Shown here: positions 7,672-16,514 of the stretch, one piece after another
How positions within the stretch are numbered: the stretch's first letter is position 1
How the letters are laid out: each line of letters starts with the position of its first letter
NCBI RefSeq assembly: GCF_900156895.1
Contig: NZ_FTPD01000056.1
Coordinates: 263,084 to 327,083 of the forward strand
Direction of reading: 5' to 3'
Origin: Mesorhizobium prunaredense
GTDB lineage: Bacteria > Pseudomonadota > Alphaproteobacteria > Rhizobiales > Rhizobiaceae
Length of the DNA: 64,000 nucleotides
Program-made: the position numbers and the translations under genes
Notes under the pieces: generated by a model
Told to the model about the DNA's origin: nothing
Databases searched by the model: none
Seen by the model: only the letters and a program-made list of their open reading frames with translations

Positions 7672-8957
7672 CAGCGCTCCTCCAGGATCGCCAAGGCGAC
7701 GAAATGAAGGACGATGATCGGCAAGACCTTCAGGAATGGCCCAAGCGGTTCGTTCCACAGGTCCGGGCGCAGGAAAGTGCCCACGACCAGGTAGAACAGC
7801 GAGAGCGCGATGCCAGAGTAGAGACCTTTTCGCGCCGTTGGCCGCCAGGCTATGAGTGCGCCGACGACGATGTCGGCAAGAGCGCCGGCGATCACGGCAG
7901 GCGCCGACAACATGCCAGCCCCCGTGCTTTGCATGAGGTCGATCCCGTTGCCGTAGCCAGTGGTCAGCGACACAATCCCTGTCATGATCCAGAACACCGG
8001 CAGCACGACGAAGATTGCAGGCTTGATGACATAAAGCCCGGCAAACCATTTTTCCTGCACCGTCGCAGGATTGAGCGCGAGGAACTGCGCCAGGCTTTGT
8101 GGCCGCATGCCGGTCAGGGAAATCCAGTCCGAGGGATCTCCGAGCGCGCCCCGTGCGATCTCCCTGGCGGCATTGGTGCGCATTGGAGGCCGCCAGCCGA
8201 GCATCGCGGCAAAATCGCCGAGGCGGTAGAGAAGCCGCGCACCCCATCCCGGCAAGTCCAGCCTGGCTGCAGGAGCCCAGCCGAGCCAGCGGCGGAAACT
8301 ACCGACGATCTCATCCATGGTCAGCTGTTCGGGACCGGCAAGCTCCAGCGCGACACGAGACGGACTGCCGGGATTGAGAAAGAAGAGCACAGTCGAGACC
8401 ACATCCTTGAGTTGCACAACCTGCAGCCGGCCGGTATCTGGCATTGACGGCAGGACCGGCAGCGAGGCCAGCCCGCGAAACAATGCACTGGCCCCAAACA
8501 CAGGCCGGCCGAGCACCACGGAGGGGCGAAGGATTATCCAATCGAGGTCAAGCGCCATCAGCGCCTGATCGCCGGCATATTTCGTCGCCGAGAACGACGA
8601 AGGCTGTGCCCGATCCACACCCATTGCCGAGAAGTGGATCACCTTGGCAACACCGGCCCGCGCGCAGGCGAGAAAAAGAGCCGCCGCCGCATCGCGATGG
8701 ACTTGCCCGGTCTTTTCGCGCGGGCTGTCCTGCAGAACGCCGGCACAGTTCACCACGGCATCGACGCCAGTCAGATGCGGCAGCCAATCTTCAGGGCGTA
8801 GCGCGGCGGCCATATCCAGCACCAACGTTTGATAATCACGGGCTGCATTTGCCCGAGGGCTACGGGCGATGCCGACCACCTCATGTCCTTCGGAAACGAG
8901 GCGGGTGCAGATCGAAGCGCCGATCAAGCCGGTGGCTCCAACAACGAGAATTCTCAT
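7671..8957 (-). CDS. SDR (NAD(P)-binding) domain fused to a DoxX-like membrane domain
   Basis: The N-terminal half (about residues 1-285 of 428) is an extended/atypical SDR or NmrA-like domain with the dinucleotide-binding motif ILVVGATGLIGASICTRL, a VNCAGVLQD loop and the HFSAMGVD stretch in place of a classical SDR catalytic tetrad. The C-terminal third (KPAIFVVLPVFWIMTGIVSL onwards) has four hydrophobic helices typical of DoxX-like proteins. The fusion occurs widely in proteobacteria next to DUF2269, as here. The start at 8957 begins directly at the Rossmann strand; an in-frame ATG at 8981 would add eight residues. The enzymatic substrate is unknown. Confidence 0.82.
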   Translation of the reverse strand: MRILVVGATGLIGASICTRLVSEGHEVVGIARSPRANAARDYQTLVLDMAAALRPEDWLPHLTGVDAVVNCAGVLQDSPREKTGQVHRDAAAALFLACARAGVAKVIHFSAMGVDRAQPSSFSATKYAGDQALMALDLDWIILRPSVVLGRPVFGASALFRGLASLPVLPSMPDTGRLQVVQLKDVVSTVLFFLNPGSPSRVALELAGPEQLTMDEIVGSFRRWLGWAPAARLDLPGWGARLLYRLGDFAAMLGWRPPMRTNAAREIARGALGDPSDWISLTGMRPQSLAQFLALNPATVQEKWFAGLYVIKPAIFVVLPVFWIMTGIVSLTTGYGNGIDLMQSTGAGMLSAPAVIAGALADIVVGALIAWRPTARKGLYSGIALSLFYLVVGTFLRPDLWNEPLGPFLKVLPIIVLHFVALAILEER

Positions 8958-9767
8958 CGGACCCCGATCTCCGGTAGCCACAAGATCGTCGCCGTTCTAT
9001 TCGGCGCGGATCTCCTCCATATCATCGATGTCTCTCTGGCGCTGCGAAAGCACACGTCTTCGGGCATCTGCTCAGGGTTGATGATCAGGCATTCAAGTCG
9101 AAGGCGGTGACGTCTACTGCTGTTTATGGTGCGCGCTTGCAGCTTTGCTCCCACACAATTGTCCTCCCGAGGCCGGATGACCACGGTCTCTAACTCGAGG
9201 GCGCGGAATCCTCACAACGGCTGCTTCTCCGACCGAAACGCTGGGGCTGGTCCAGCTCTAGTGGTAGAAATCTGACGCTTGATACCCGGTGCGGATTACC
9301 TGTTCTGACCCAAAACGGAAGTTCGCTTCCGCTCGGTCGAGCTCACGCCCATACAGCATCGGTGGCTTCACTGTCGGCATTGCGAATGGCAGCAATGCGC
9401 CTGATTTTCGGTCGTTAGGCGGAGTTTGCCTCCGGCCAAAAGCAGACGATACCGGCTACCAGCCTGAGCCTGCAGTTGCACTGAAAGTTGCCTTGGTGAT
9501 ATGTAAATGTATGATATCGGACTTGCAGCCAATGGCCTTTCGGCACGTGGATCGAGTGCAATGAGCAGCGATGAGAAAAACAGCATCGCCCACATCGATC
9601 TGCGTAGACAAATGCATACGCAAATTCCAATATGATGGAAACTGCGGACGGTTTACTGGACGAGCCCCCGGCGTGGGTCGAGCGTCCCTTCCAGCTGATA
9701 CATAGCTGCGGCCCTGCACCTTCATCTCCCACCATACGCCCGCCAATTAAACCAAAGGGGATCGAAA
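8958..9767. other. About 800 bases without a convincing gene
   Basis: This gap separates the minus-strand SDR gene from the plus-strand ABC-transporter operon. Open frames on both strands lack ribosome binding sites and show no recognisable protein motifs. The right end must hold the operon promoter, but no clear -35/-10 pair could be singled out. Confidence 0.5.
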
Positions 9768-10874
9768 GTGACCAAGCTTGTTTTGAATCGCCGAAACACA
9801 CTGCAATTGCTGGGAGGCAGCGCTGGCGCCCTGGCACTGCCCTACATCATTCGGCCGCTGCCATCCTGGGCGCAATCGAACGTGCTCAACGTGACCACCT
9901 ATGACAAATTCTTGCCGCAGGAATTTCTCGACAAATTCCAGAAAGACAGCGGAATCAAGGTCAACGTCCGCCTGACCGACGATCAGGGCAAGCAGTACAA
10001 TTTGCTGGCGGCAGAGGGTGCCAACCCTTCGACGGACATGGTGACAGTGGCTGGCCACAGATATTCGCAGTTCATCAGTTCGAACCTTCTGCAGGCTCTC
10101 GACACCGGCAAGATCCCGAATTGGAAAAACTTGAACCCCGCCTATCAGAACGCGCCTTGGGCTCAGGTCGACGGCAAGCTCTGGGGCCTGCCGATCCTCG
10201 CCGGCTATGAGGGCCTGGCCGTCAACACCAATTACGTGAAGGACCCGCAGAGCTGGGACGTCATGTTCGACCCTCAGTTCAAGGGTCTGACTTCCTACAT
10301 TGTCAGCGACTTCATGACGATCACGATGCAATATCTCGGCTTCGACGGCGACTTCGTAAGCTACACGGACAAGCCCGAGGAGGCTTTGAAGGCCACCAAT
10401 GCCGCGCGCGATCACCTGATCAAGCACAAGGACATGGTGCGCAAATATTACGACGCGGGTTCGGAAGTGCAGCAGATGTTCATCAACGAGGACATCTATC
10501 TCGGGCACGCATGGTCGGGTCCGGCCGCGAAGCTCATTGCCGACGGCCATCCGATCAAGCTGTCGGTTCCGAAGGAAGGCACATACGGTTTTTGCTATAC
10601 GCTCAATGTCGTCAACAACGCGCCCAATGCAGAGAATGCCTACAAGCTGCTCGACGCGATCCTGGCAACCCCGGAGGTCGGCGCCTCGATGCAACGCCAA
10701 TCGGGCTTCGCCTCGACGATTTCCGGCGTTCCGGAGGCGCTGACCGACATCGAGCGTGCGGCCGGCACGCTGCCGCAGGAACAGGTCGAGCGCATCGTCT
10801 TCTTCTCGCCGGTCAACCGCGACATGAAGAACGAGATGATCGACAAGGCGACCGCCGAAGTCAAGGCAGCCTGA
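9768..10874 (+). CDS. ABC transporter substrate-binding protein, spermidine/putrescine (PotD/PotF) type
   Basis: A GTG start with AGGGG seven bases upstream gives a 368-residue precursor. It has an RRNTLQLLGG twin-arginine-like signal and a hydrophobic stretch ending near AQS (residue 37). The mature part has the PotD-like layout: LNVTTYDKFLPQEFLDKFQK, a GxxYDxx-type polyamine-pocket region, the GLPILAGYEGLAVNTNYV hinge strand and a late SGFASTISG segment. It should deliver a small cationic or amine-type ligand to the permeases that follow. The ligand cannot be assigned by eye. Confidence 0.88.
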   Translation: MTKLVLNRRNTLQLLGGSAGALALPYIIRPLPSWAQSNVLNVTTYDKFLPQEFLDKFQKDSGIKVNVRLTDDQGKQYNLLAAEGANPSTDMVTVAGHRYSQFISSNLLQALDTGKIPNWKNLNPAYQNAPWAQVDGKLWGLPILAGYEGLAVNTNYVKDPQSWDVMFDPQFKGLTSYIVSDFMTITMQYLGFDGDFVSYTDKPEEALKATNAARDHLIKHKDMVRKYYDAGSEVQQMFINEDIYLGHAWSGPAAKLIADGHPIKLSVPKEGTYGFCYTLNVVNNAPNAENAYKLLDAILATPEVGASMQRQSGFASTISGVPEALTDIERAAGTLPQEQVERIVFFSPVNRDMKNEMIDKATAEVKAA

Positions 10875-10890
10875 TCTTCTCCTAAGAGTC

Positions 10891-10916
10891 GCCGCCCGCG
10901 ATCATTTGCGGGCGGC
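10891..10916 (+). terminator. Perfect 9-bp GC hairpin between binding-protein and permease genes
   Basis: GCCGCCCGC and GCGGGCGGC pair fully around an eight-base loop, 16 bases after the binding-protein stop. There is no U-tract. Such hairpins between binding-protein and permease genes commonly stabilise the upstream mRNA or attenuate transcription so that binding protein is made in excess. That role is inferred from position. Confidence 0.55.
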
Positions 10917-10969
10917 AACCATCAATCGTCCGGCGGGGTCGGGCGCCTCCTTGCGCAGGTGGACAAATA

Positions 10970-11956
10970 ATGGCTAGCAACTCGACCCTTGCCCGTGGCG
11001 GAGCGATGCCAGCTGTCACCGCGCCGGCGTATTCGACGCGGCTTTCCGCACTCTTCAACTCGGGTCTCTACCAGTCGACGCTTGGCGCGCTGGTCTCAAA
11101 CAAGACGACGCGGATGGTGCTGCTTGCGGCGGTTCCGATCGTGTGGATCGTCATGATGCATATCGGGCCGATTTACCAGATGCTGAAGATCAGCCTGCTC
11201 AGCAACTATCCGATCCAGCATGGCCGCGCGCCAACCTTCACCTTCGCCAATTACGCGATTTTCTTTTCCGAGCCGCTGTATTTCATGCCGCTCATTCGCA
11301 GCTTCGTCTATGCGACTTCGGCGACCGCGGTGACGCTGCTGGTCGTCTATCCCGTCGCTTACTATGTGGCGAAGATCGTGCAGCCCGATCGCAGGTCGAA
11401 GGCGCTGCTGCTTCTGCTGGTGCCGTTCTGGGCGGGCGAGCTGATCCGGACCTTCTCCATCATCATGCTGCTCGCCAATCGCGGCGCCCTCAACGTTTTT
11501 CTGCGCGACATTGGCATGATCGACCGGCCGATCCCTCTGCTTTATACGCCGTTCTCGCTGGGTTTTGGCCTGGTCTACCTGATCAGCCTCTACATGCTCC
11601 TGCCGCTCTACTCGGCCATCGACAAGATCCCCAAACATCTGCTCGACGCTGCAGCCGATCTCGGCGCTGGGCCGTTCACGCGCTTCAGGCGCATTGTGCT
11701 ACCGTTGTCGCGCGACGGCATCGTGTCGGGATGCTCGCTGGTGTTCCTGACCTCGATCGGCGTCTTCGCCACGCCGATGCTGTTGGGCGGCCCAACCACC
11801 GTGCTGTTCCCTGAGACGATCAGCGGCTTCTTCCACGGCGCCAGCGACAAGTGGCCTGTCGGTGCAGCCTTTGCCATGATCATGCTGGTCTCGGCACTTA
11901 CCACCGCTGCCATCTTCATGCGGATCGTTGGCGGTAAATCGACGAGGCTGATGTGA
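10970..11956 (+). CDS. ABC transporter permease, PotB type
   Basis: This 328-residue protein has six predicted membrane helices after an N-terminal cytoplasmic stretch of about 45 residues. It carries the EAA-type coupling loop (LLDAAADLGAGPFTRFRRIV) that contacts the ATPase. The gene starts with an ATG at 10970 after GCAGGTGG. Its stop overlaps the next permease start. It forms one half of the membrane channel for the ligand captured by the upstream binding protein. Confidence 0.88.
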   Translation: MASNSTLARGGAMPAVTAPAYSTRLSALFNSGLYQSTLGALVSNKTTRMVLLAAVPIVWIVMMHIGPIYQMLKISLLSNYPIQHGRAPTFTFANYAIFFSEPLYFMPLIRSFVYATSATAVTLLVVYPVAYYVAKIVQPDRRSKALLLLLVPFWAGELIRTFSIIMLLANRGALNVFLRDIGMIDRPIPLLYTPFSLGFGLVYLISLYMLLPLYSAIDKIPKHLLDAAADLGAGPFTRFRRIVLPLSRDGIVSGCSLVFLTSIGVFATPMLLGGPTTVLFPETISGFFHGASDKWPVGAAFAMIMLVSALTTAAIFMRIVGGKSTRLM

Positions 11957-12750
11957 TGCGCACGATGCTTGCCGACGCGCCGCGCACCGCGTTGACGATG
12001 GCCTATTGGGGCTTCGTGCTCTACCTCTTCCTTCCGCTCACGCTGATGATGGCAATGAGCTTCAAGAATGCCGCCTTCATCGCCTTCCCCATTGGTGACT
12101 GGACCTTCGACTGGTACTTGAAGGTTATGCAGGACAAGCCGTTCCTGGAAGCCTGCGCCTATTCCGTGCTGGTGGCGGGGCTCACCACGCTTGCGGCGAC
12201 GGTCATCGGCGTGTGGATCGCGATGCTGATCGCAACGACCGAAGGGCGCTGGGGCGCCGTGCTGTTCGCGCTCGCCTGCCTGCCCGCGGTGGTGCCAGGA
12301 ATGATTTCCGCCATTTCGCTGCGCATCTTCATCAGCACCATCGACATGCCGACCGGCACGTCCGCGATCGTGCTTGGCCACACCGTTCATGCGGTGCCTT
12401 TCGTCGTCGTTATGGCGCTGACGAGGCTGCGCTCGATGCCGGCCAACCTGGTCGACGCGGCACGAGATCTCGGCGCCGACAGCGTCGTCGCGTTCTTCCG
12501 TGTCACCCTGCCTTATCTGGGGCCTGCCATCGGCGGCGGCATGATCTTTTGCATCCTGTTGTCGATCGACGATTTCGTGCGCACCTTTTTCCTCGGCGGC
12601 TATCGCCCGACGCTGCCGATGCTGATTTTCGCCAAAGTCCAGGGCGGCATGTCGCCAGAGATCAATGCGATGGCGACACTGGTGCTGCTGGTGACCGGGG
12701 CGGTTGGACTTTACGCCGAATATTACACACGCCGTTCGAGGAGCCGCTGA
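11956..12750 (+). CDS. ABC transporter permease, PotC type
   Basis: The 264-residue protein has six hydrophobic helices and the coupling loop LVDAARDLGADSVVAFFRVT followed by LPYLGPAIGGG. It is the second, shorter permease of the polyamine-type importer. The ATG at 11956 overlaps the upstream stop by one base (TGATG); a GTG at 11953 is an equally close alternative. Its own stop overlaps the ATPase start in the same way, so translational coupling is expected. Confidence 0.88.
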   Translation: MRTMLADAPRTALTMAYWGFVLYLFLPLTLMMAMSFKNAAFIAFPIGDWTFDWYLKVMQDKPFLEACAYSVLVAGLTTLAATVIGVWIAMLIATTEGRWGAVLFALACLPAVVPGMISAISLRIFISTIDMPTGTSAIVLGHTVHAVPFVVVMALTRLRSMPANLVDAARDLGADSVVAFFRVTLPYLGPAIGGGMIFCILLSIDDFVRTFFLGGYRPTLPMLIFAKVQGGMSPEINAMATLVLLVTGAVGLYAEYYTRRSRSR

Positions 12751-13829
12751 TGGATCCGGTCGTTCAATTTCAGAATGTGACCAAGGCCTATGGCCAGGCA
12801 GTCGCGGTCGATGATCTCAACCTCACAATCCAGGCCGGCAAGTTCGTCACGCTGCTTGGGCCGTCCGGCTGCGGAAAGTCGACCACGCTGCGCATGCTCG
12901 GCGGCTTCGAAATCCCCAATTCGGGACGCATCCTGCTGGCCGGAAAGGACGTGACGCGGCTACCGCCGAACAAGCGCAACGTCAACATCGTCTTCCAGGA
13001 CTACGCGCTATTCCCGCACATGAACGTCGCGCGCAACATCGCCTTCGGGCTCGAATTGAAAGGGCTCGATTCATCGGCGATCCACAAGCGCGTCATGGAA
13101 CTGCTGGCGCTCGTGCAGTTGCAGGACTACGCGGCGCGCATGCCGTCGGAGCTGTCCGGCGGGCAACGACAGCGCGTCGCGCTGATGCGGGCGCTGGCGC
13201 CAGACCCGCAGGTCTTGCTGCTCGACGAACCCTTGAGCGCGCTCGACGCCAAGCTGCGCCAGCAGATGCAGATCGAGCTCAAGTCGATCCAGGAGCGAAC
13301 AGGCAAGACTTTCCTGTTCGTCACGCATGACCAGGAGGAAGCGCTGACCATGTCGGACCAGATCGTGGTCATGAACAATGGAAAGGTCGAACAGATGGGC
13401 GACCCGCATACTCTGTACTCGCGACCGCAGAGCGTCTTCGTGGCGAACTTCATCGGCGACGCCAACCTGCTGCGGGCCAAGGTGGTTGGCGCGGACGCGC
13501 AGGGAACCGCCCTGACCTGGAACGGCAGGCAGGTCGGCGCACTGCCCAGCGCGCATGCGATGAAACAGGGCGACTCTGTCCTGATCGTCGTGCGGCCGGA
13601 AGCGCTTCGCTTCTTGTCCGTGCCGAGCGGCGAGGGCTTCGCCGGCAAAATCAGAAAGCGTGTCTTCAAAGGCAACCACACGTCGATGACGATAGAGGTC
13701 GACGATGGTAGCCAGTTGAACGCGCTCGTCCATCCCGGCGAAAGCGAAGCCATTTCCGGCGAGGATGTGTGGCTAGGCTGGAACCCGCGTGCTGCCACCG
13801 TCATCCGTGACGAGTCTGCCGCGGGATGA
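12750..13829 (+). CDS. ABC transporter ATP-binding protein, PotA type
   Basis: All nucleotide-binding motifs are intact: Walker A GPSGCGKST (about residue 39), Q-loop VFQDYALFPHMNV, signature LSGGQRQRVALMRAL, Walker B VLLLDEPLSALD and the H-loop FVTHDQEEALTMSD. After residue about 235 a TOBE regulatory domain follows (VANFIGDANLL, then VVVRPEALRF-like IVVRPEALRFL). The length of 359 residues is normal for the spermidine/putrescine ATPase group. It powers the importer made by the two permeases upstream. Confidence 0.92.
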   Translation: MDPVVQFQNVTKAYGQAVAVDDLNLTIQAGKFVTLLGPSGCGKSTTLRMLGGFEIPNSGRILLAGKDVTRLPPNKRNVNIVFQDYALFPHMNVARNIAFGLELKGLDSSAIHKRVMELLALVQLQDYAARMPSELSGGQRQRVALMRALAPDPQVLLLDEPLSALDAKLRQQMQIELKSIQERTGKTFLFVTHDQEEALTMSDQIVVMNNGKVEQMGDPHTLYSRPQSVFVANFIGDANLLRAKVVGADAQGTALTWNGRQVGALPSAHAMKQGDSVLIVVRPEALRFLSVPSGEGFAGKIRKRVFKGNHTSMTIEVDDGSQLNALVHPGESEAISGEDVWLGWNPRAATVIRDESAAG

Positions 13830-15325
13830 CCAAGGTTCGCCACACCGACATGGCGGATAGCCTGGAAAAGCTCGCTCGACGTGTTCGGGACGATCTGGCG
13901 TGTCTGTGCGCGCCACCAGTCAACTGGGTGGCGCCGAGAGCGCCAGCAGACGGCCGGCCGGTGCATGACGTGGTGGTAATCGGCGGCGGCATGTGCGGGC
14001 TGGTCGCCAGCTTCGCGCTCCAGAACGCCGGCATCAGGAACATCCGCATTTTCGATCGCGCGCCGCGCGGGCTCGAAGGGCCATGGGTGACCTATGCCCG
14101 CATGGAGACGCTACGCTCGCCGAAACAGCTGACCGGTCCCGCCTATGGTATGGCCTCACTGACGTTTCGGGCGTGGTTTACCGCGCAGTTTGGCGAAGGT
14201 GCATGGGAAGCGCTCGACAAGATCCCGCGGCCGATGTGGATGGACTACCTGCGCTGGTACAGACAGGTGCTTGCGCTGCCAGTCGAGAACGACGTCGATG
14301 TCAAGCGGATCGTTCCCGAAGGCGATCTGCTGAGGCTTGATCTGGCTGGAACCGGGCGACGCGAGGACGTCGTGCTGACGCGCCGCGCCGTGATGGCGAC
14401 GGGACGCGACGGCACTGGCCGGCCGAACATACCCGACTTTGTGCAACATCTGCCCAAGACGCTTTGGGCGCATTCGTCCGAGACGATCGACTTCGCCGCG
14501 TTGAAGGGCAAACGCGTCGTCGTGATTGGCGTCGGTGCTTCCGCTGTTGACAATGCGGCCGAGGCGCTGGAAGCAGGCGCCGCCGAAGTGCGGCACCTCG
14601 CGCGGCGACGCGAGATGCCGACCGTTAATAAGCTGATGGGTATCGGCTCGATAGGGTTTACGGCAGGCTTTCCCGACCTGGGCGACGACTGGCGCTGGCG
14701 CATCATGCACTATTCCTTCCAGACGCAGACGCCCGCGCCGCGCGGCTCGACCTTGCGGGTCAGCCGTCACGCCAACGCCCATTTCCATTTCGACGCAGGC
14801 ATTGACCGGGTCGATCTTGCGAATGGTGCGCTGGAGATCACGACGACATCCGGCAAGGTGCTGGACACCGACTTCATCATCCTCGGAACCGGCTTTATCG
14901 TCGACCCTTTGGCGCGTACCGAGCTCGAAGGATATGCCGACCGCATCGCCCTGTGGCGCGACCGCTACCAGCCCCCGGCCGGACTGGCAAACGAGCAGCT
15001 CGGCGCCTTCCCCTACCTCGCCGACGATTTCAGCTTCATCGAGCGCAATGCGGGCGAGGCGACGTGGCTGTCTCGCATCCATTGTTTCAACTATGGCGCC
15101 AGCGTGAGCCTCGGCAAGACCAGCGGTGACATCCCCGGCATCAGCGAGGGCGCAGGCTGGCTGGCGCGGGCCATTGCCGCCAAGCTCTACAGCGAGGACA
15201 TCGAGGTCCATTGGCAGCGACTGCTCGACTACGAGACGCCTGAACTCAAAGGCGACGAGTGGACGGCGTCCGAGCTTCCCGACCGCGGCTTCGATCGACC
15301 ATCTCAGAAGCGAGGTGCGCTATGA
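13826..15325 (+). CDS. Flavoprotein monooxygenase-like FAD/NAD(P)-binding protein
   Basis: The 499-residue protein starts by four-base overlap with the ATPase stop (ATGA). It has a first dinucleotide motif VVIGGGMCGLVASFAL at about residue 50, an ETLRSPKQLTGP stretch and a second Rossmann motif VVVIGVGASAVDNAAEALEA at about residue 230, followed by ARRREMPTVNK. A late IILGTGF motif is the ATG-type motif of class B monooxygenases and related enzymes. It probably oxidises a nitrogen- or sulfur-containing compound using NAD(P)H and oxygen. The full Baeyer-Villiger or FMO fingerprint FxGxxxHxxxW is not obvious, so the reaction type is open. Its place directly after the importer suggests it acts on the imported compound. 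Confidence 0.78.
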   Translation: MTKVRHTDMADSLEKLARRVRDDLACLCAPPVNWVAPRAPADGRPVHDVVVIGGGMCGLVASFALQNAGIRNIRIFDRAPRGLEGPWVTYARMETLRSPKQLTGPAYGMASLTFRAWFTAQFGEGAWEALDKIPRPMWMDYLRWYRQVLALPVENDVDVKRIVPEGDLLRLDLAGTGRREDVVLTRRAVMATGRDGTGRPNIPDFVQHLPKTLWAHSSETIDFAALKGKRVVVIGVGASAVDNAAEALEAGAAEVRHLARRREMPTVNKLMGIGSIGFTAGFPDLGDDWRWRIMHYSFQTQTPAPRGSTLRVSRHANAHFHFDAGIDRVDLANGALEITTTSGKVLDTDFIILGTGFIVDPLARTELEGYADRIALWRDRYQPPAGLANEQLGAFPYLADDFSFIERNAGEATWLSRIHCFNYGASVSLGKTSGDIPGISEGAGWLARAIAAKLYSEDIEVHWQRLLDYETPELKGDEWTASELPDRGFDRPSQKRGAL

Positions 15326-15810
15326 ACGATGTCGTTCTGCGCCTGTCAGGAATCGATCCCCAGAGCGAACTCGCCAAAGTCATTGCCAAACGCGCCGACA
15401 TTTTCGAGCTGACGGAAAAAACCCATGACGCGGCCTTGCGTCCCTCCGATCCCGGTGGCCTGTCGCATGCGATGCGCGCGGCCATCGCCTGCCGCATCGC
15501 CAGCCTGAACGACGATGCGGCGTTTCGCGACCATTTCGGCGCGATGCTCGATCAGGCCGCTCCTGATGAAACTGAGCGGCAGGTCAGTGACCTCGACTTT
15601 AGAGCTAGCGACCCCCGCATCAGCGCGTTGATCCGTCATGCCGACCTGGTCGCGGCCAACCCGCGCGCGGCGAGCGGCAGAGATATCGAACTGTTGCGCC
15701 AGGCTGGTATCGTCGAGGCGGATGTCGTCCGTCTCTCCGAACTGGTGGCCTTTGTCAGCTACCAGATCCGGGTCGTGGCCGGACTGCGACTGATGAGGCA
15801 ATCGGCATGA
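15322..15810 (+). CDS. CMD domain protein, Avi_7170 family
   Basis: The ATG at 15322 overlaps the preceding stop by four bases. The 162-residue helical product lacks the catalytic CxxC of AhpD but matches, in size and neighbourhood, the carboxymuconolactone-decarboxylase-domain proteins described from Agrobacterium vitis as the Avi_7170 family. It is followed at once by a partner of the Avi_7169 type. The helix SHAMRAAIACRIASLNDD and the late VAFVSYQIRVVAGLRLM are typical of the fold. Its reaction is unknown; the pair may form a heteromeric peroxidase-like complex. Confidence 0.7.
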   Translation: MNDVVLRLSGIDPQSELAKVIAKRADIFELTEKTHDAALRPSDPGGLSHAMRAAIACRIASLNDDAAFRDHFGAMLDQAAPDETERQVSDLDFRASDPRISALIRHADLVAANPRAASGRDIELLRQAGIVEADVVRLSELVAFVSYQIRVVAGLRLMRQSA

Positions 15811-16382
15811 CACGCGTGTTGCAGGATTTCACCACCAAAGTTCCGATCTGGAAGCCGCATGTCATGCCGGTCGATCTGGATCATGCGACGCCAGCGCAGC
15901 TGGACGCTTTGCAGGTGACGCCGTCGAACCGAAAAATCTCAGACTATGTGCTTGTTCTGGCGCATGATGCCGAGACGCTGAAGCACCGGTCGCCGCTGTT
16001 CAATGGCATCATGTATAATCGCGGTGGCATGTCACGCGCCGAGCGCGAAATCGGCGCGGTCGGTGCCTCGCTGGTCAACCGTTGCATCTACTGCGCCGCC
16101 GTCCACGCGGAGCGCTATGCCCAGCTTTCCAAAGACGAAACCTCCATCGGCAAAATCTTCGCTGACGGCGTGGATGCCGAGCTTGCGCCCAGGCTATCGG
16201 CGATCCTGCAATTCGCCGTCAAGCTTTCGCAATGTCGGCCCGCGGCCGACGGCGAGGACCTTGCGCGGCTGAAGGACTGCGGCCTTGGCGACGAGGAAAT
16301 CCTCGATCTGGTGCTTTCGGCCTCGCTGTTCGGCTGGGCGAACCGGTTGATGCACACTCTTGGGGAGCCGGTCGCGGAATGA
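15807..16382 (+). CDS. Alkylhydroperoxidase (AhpD/CMD) domain protein, Avi_7169 family
   Basis: The 191-residue protein has the AhpD redox motif in NRCIYCAAVHAERYAQL (CxxC...H, about residues 93-100), with the upstream glutamate-containing helix SRAEREIGAVGASLV. Such enzymes use the cysteine pair to reduce peroxides or carry related thiol chemistry. It overlaps the upstream CMD-domain gene by four bases. Within this operon it could deal with peroxide released by the flavoprotein, or act on the substrate itself. Confidence 0.8.
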   Translation: MTRVLQDFTTKVPIWKPHVMPVDLDHATPAQLDALQVTPSNRKISDYVLVLAHDAETLKHRSPLFNGIMYNRGGMSRAEREIGAVGASLVNRCIYCAAVHAERYAQLSKDETSIGKIFADGVDAELAPRLSAILQFAVKLSQCRPAADGEDLARLKDCGLGDEEILDLVLSASLFGWANRLMHTLGEPVAE

Positions 16383-16514
16383 ACCAGCCGCCCGCCATAA
16401 GGCCGCGCCTGCAGATGCAGCGCAAGTGCGCAACCTGACGCTGGAGGAGCTTGCCTTCGACGTCACCAGGCCCGCGTCGACGAGATAGAAATCGAGCACA
16501 TCGAAAGGCATGAC

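Noticed and set aside
9289..9420. AAGTTCGCTTCCG-like short inverted motif before the ABC operon
   Set aside because: It resembles scattered degenerate repeats but too little is conserved to call an element or operator.
9747..10700. A 317-codon open frame antisense to the binding-protein gene
   Set aside because: No motif, no ribosome binding site, and it is fully covered by a gene with clear signal peptide and family features.
12213..12749. An upstream extension of the ATPase frame through the second permease gene
   Set aside because: The ABC ATPase family begins at 12750, where TGATG coupling to the permease stop is seen; the upstream part is a shadow.
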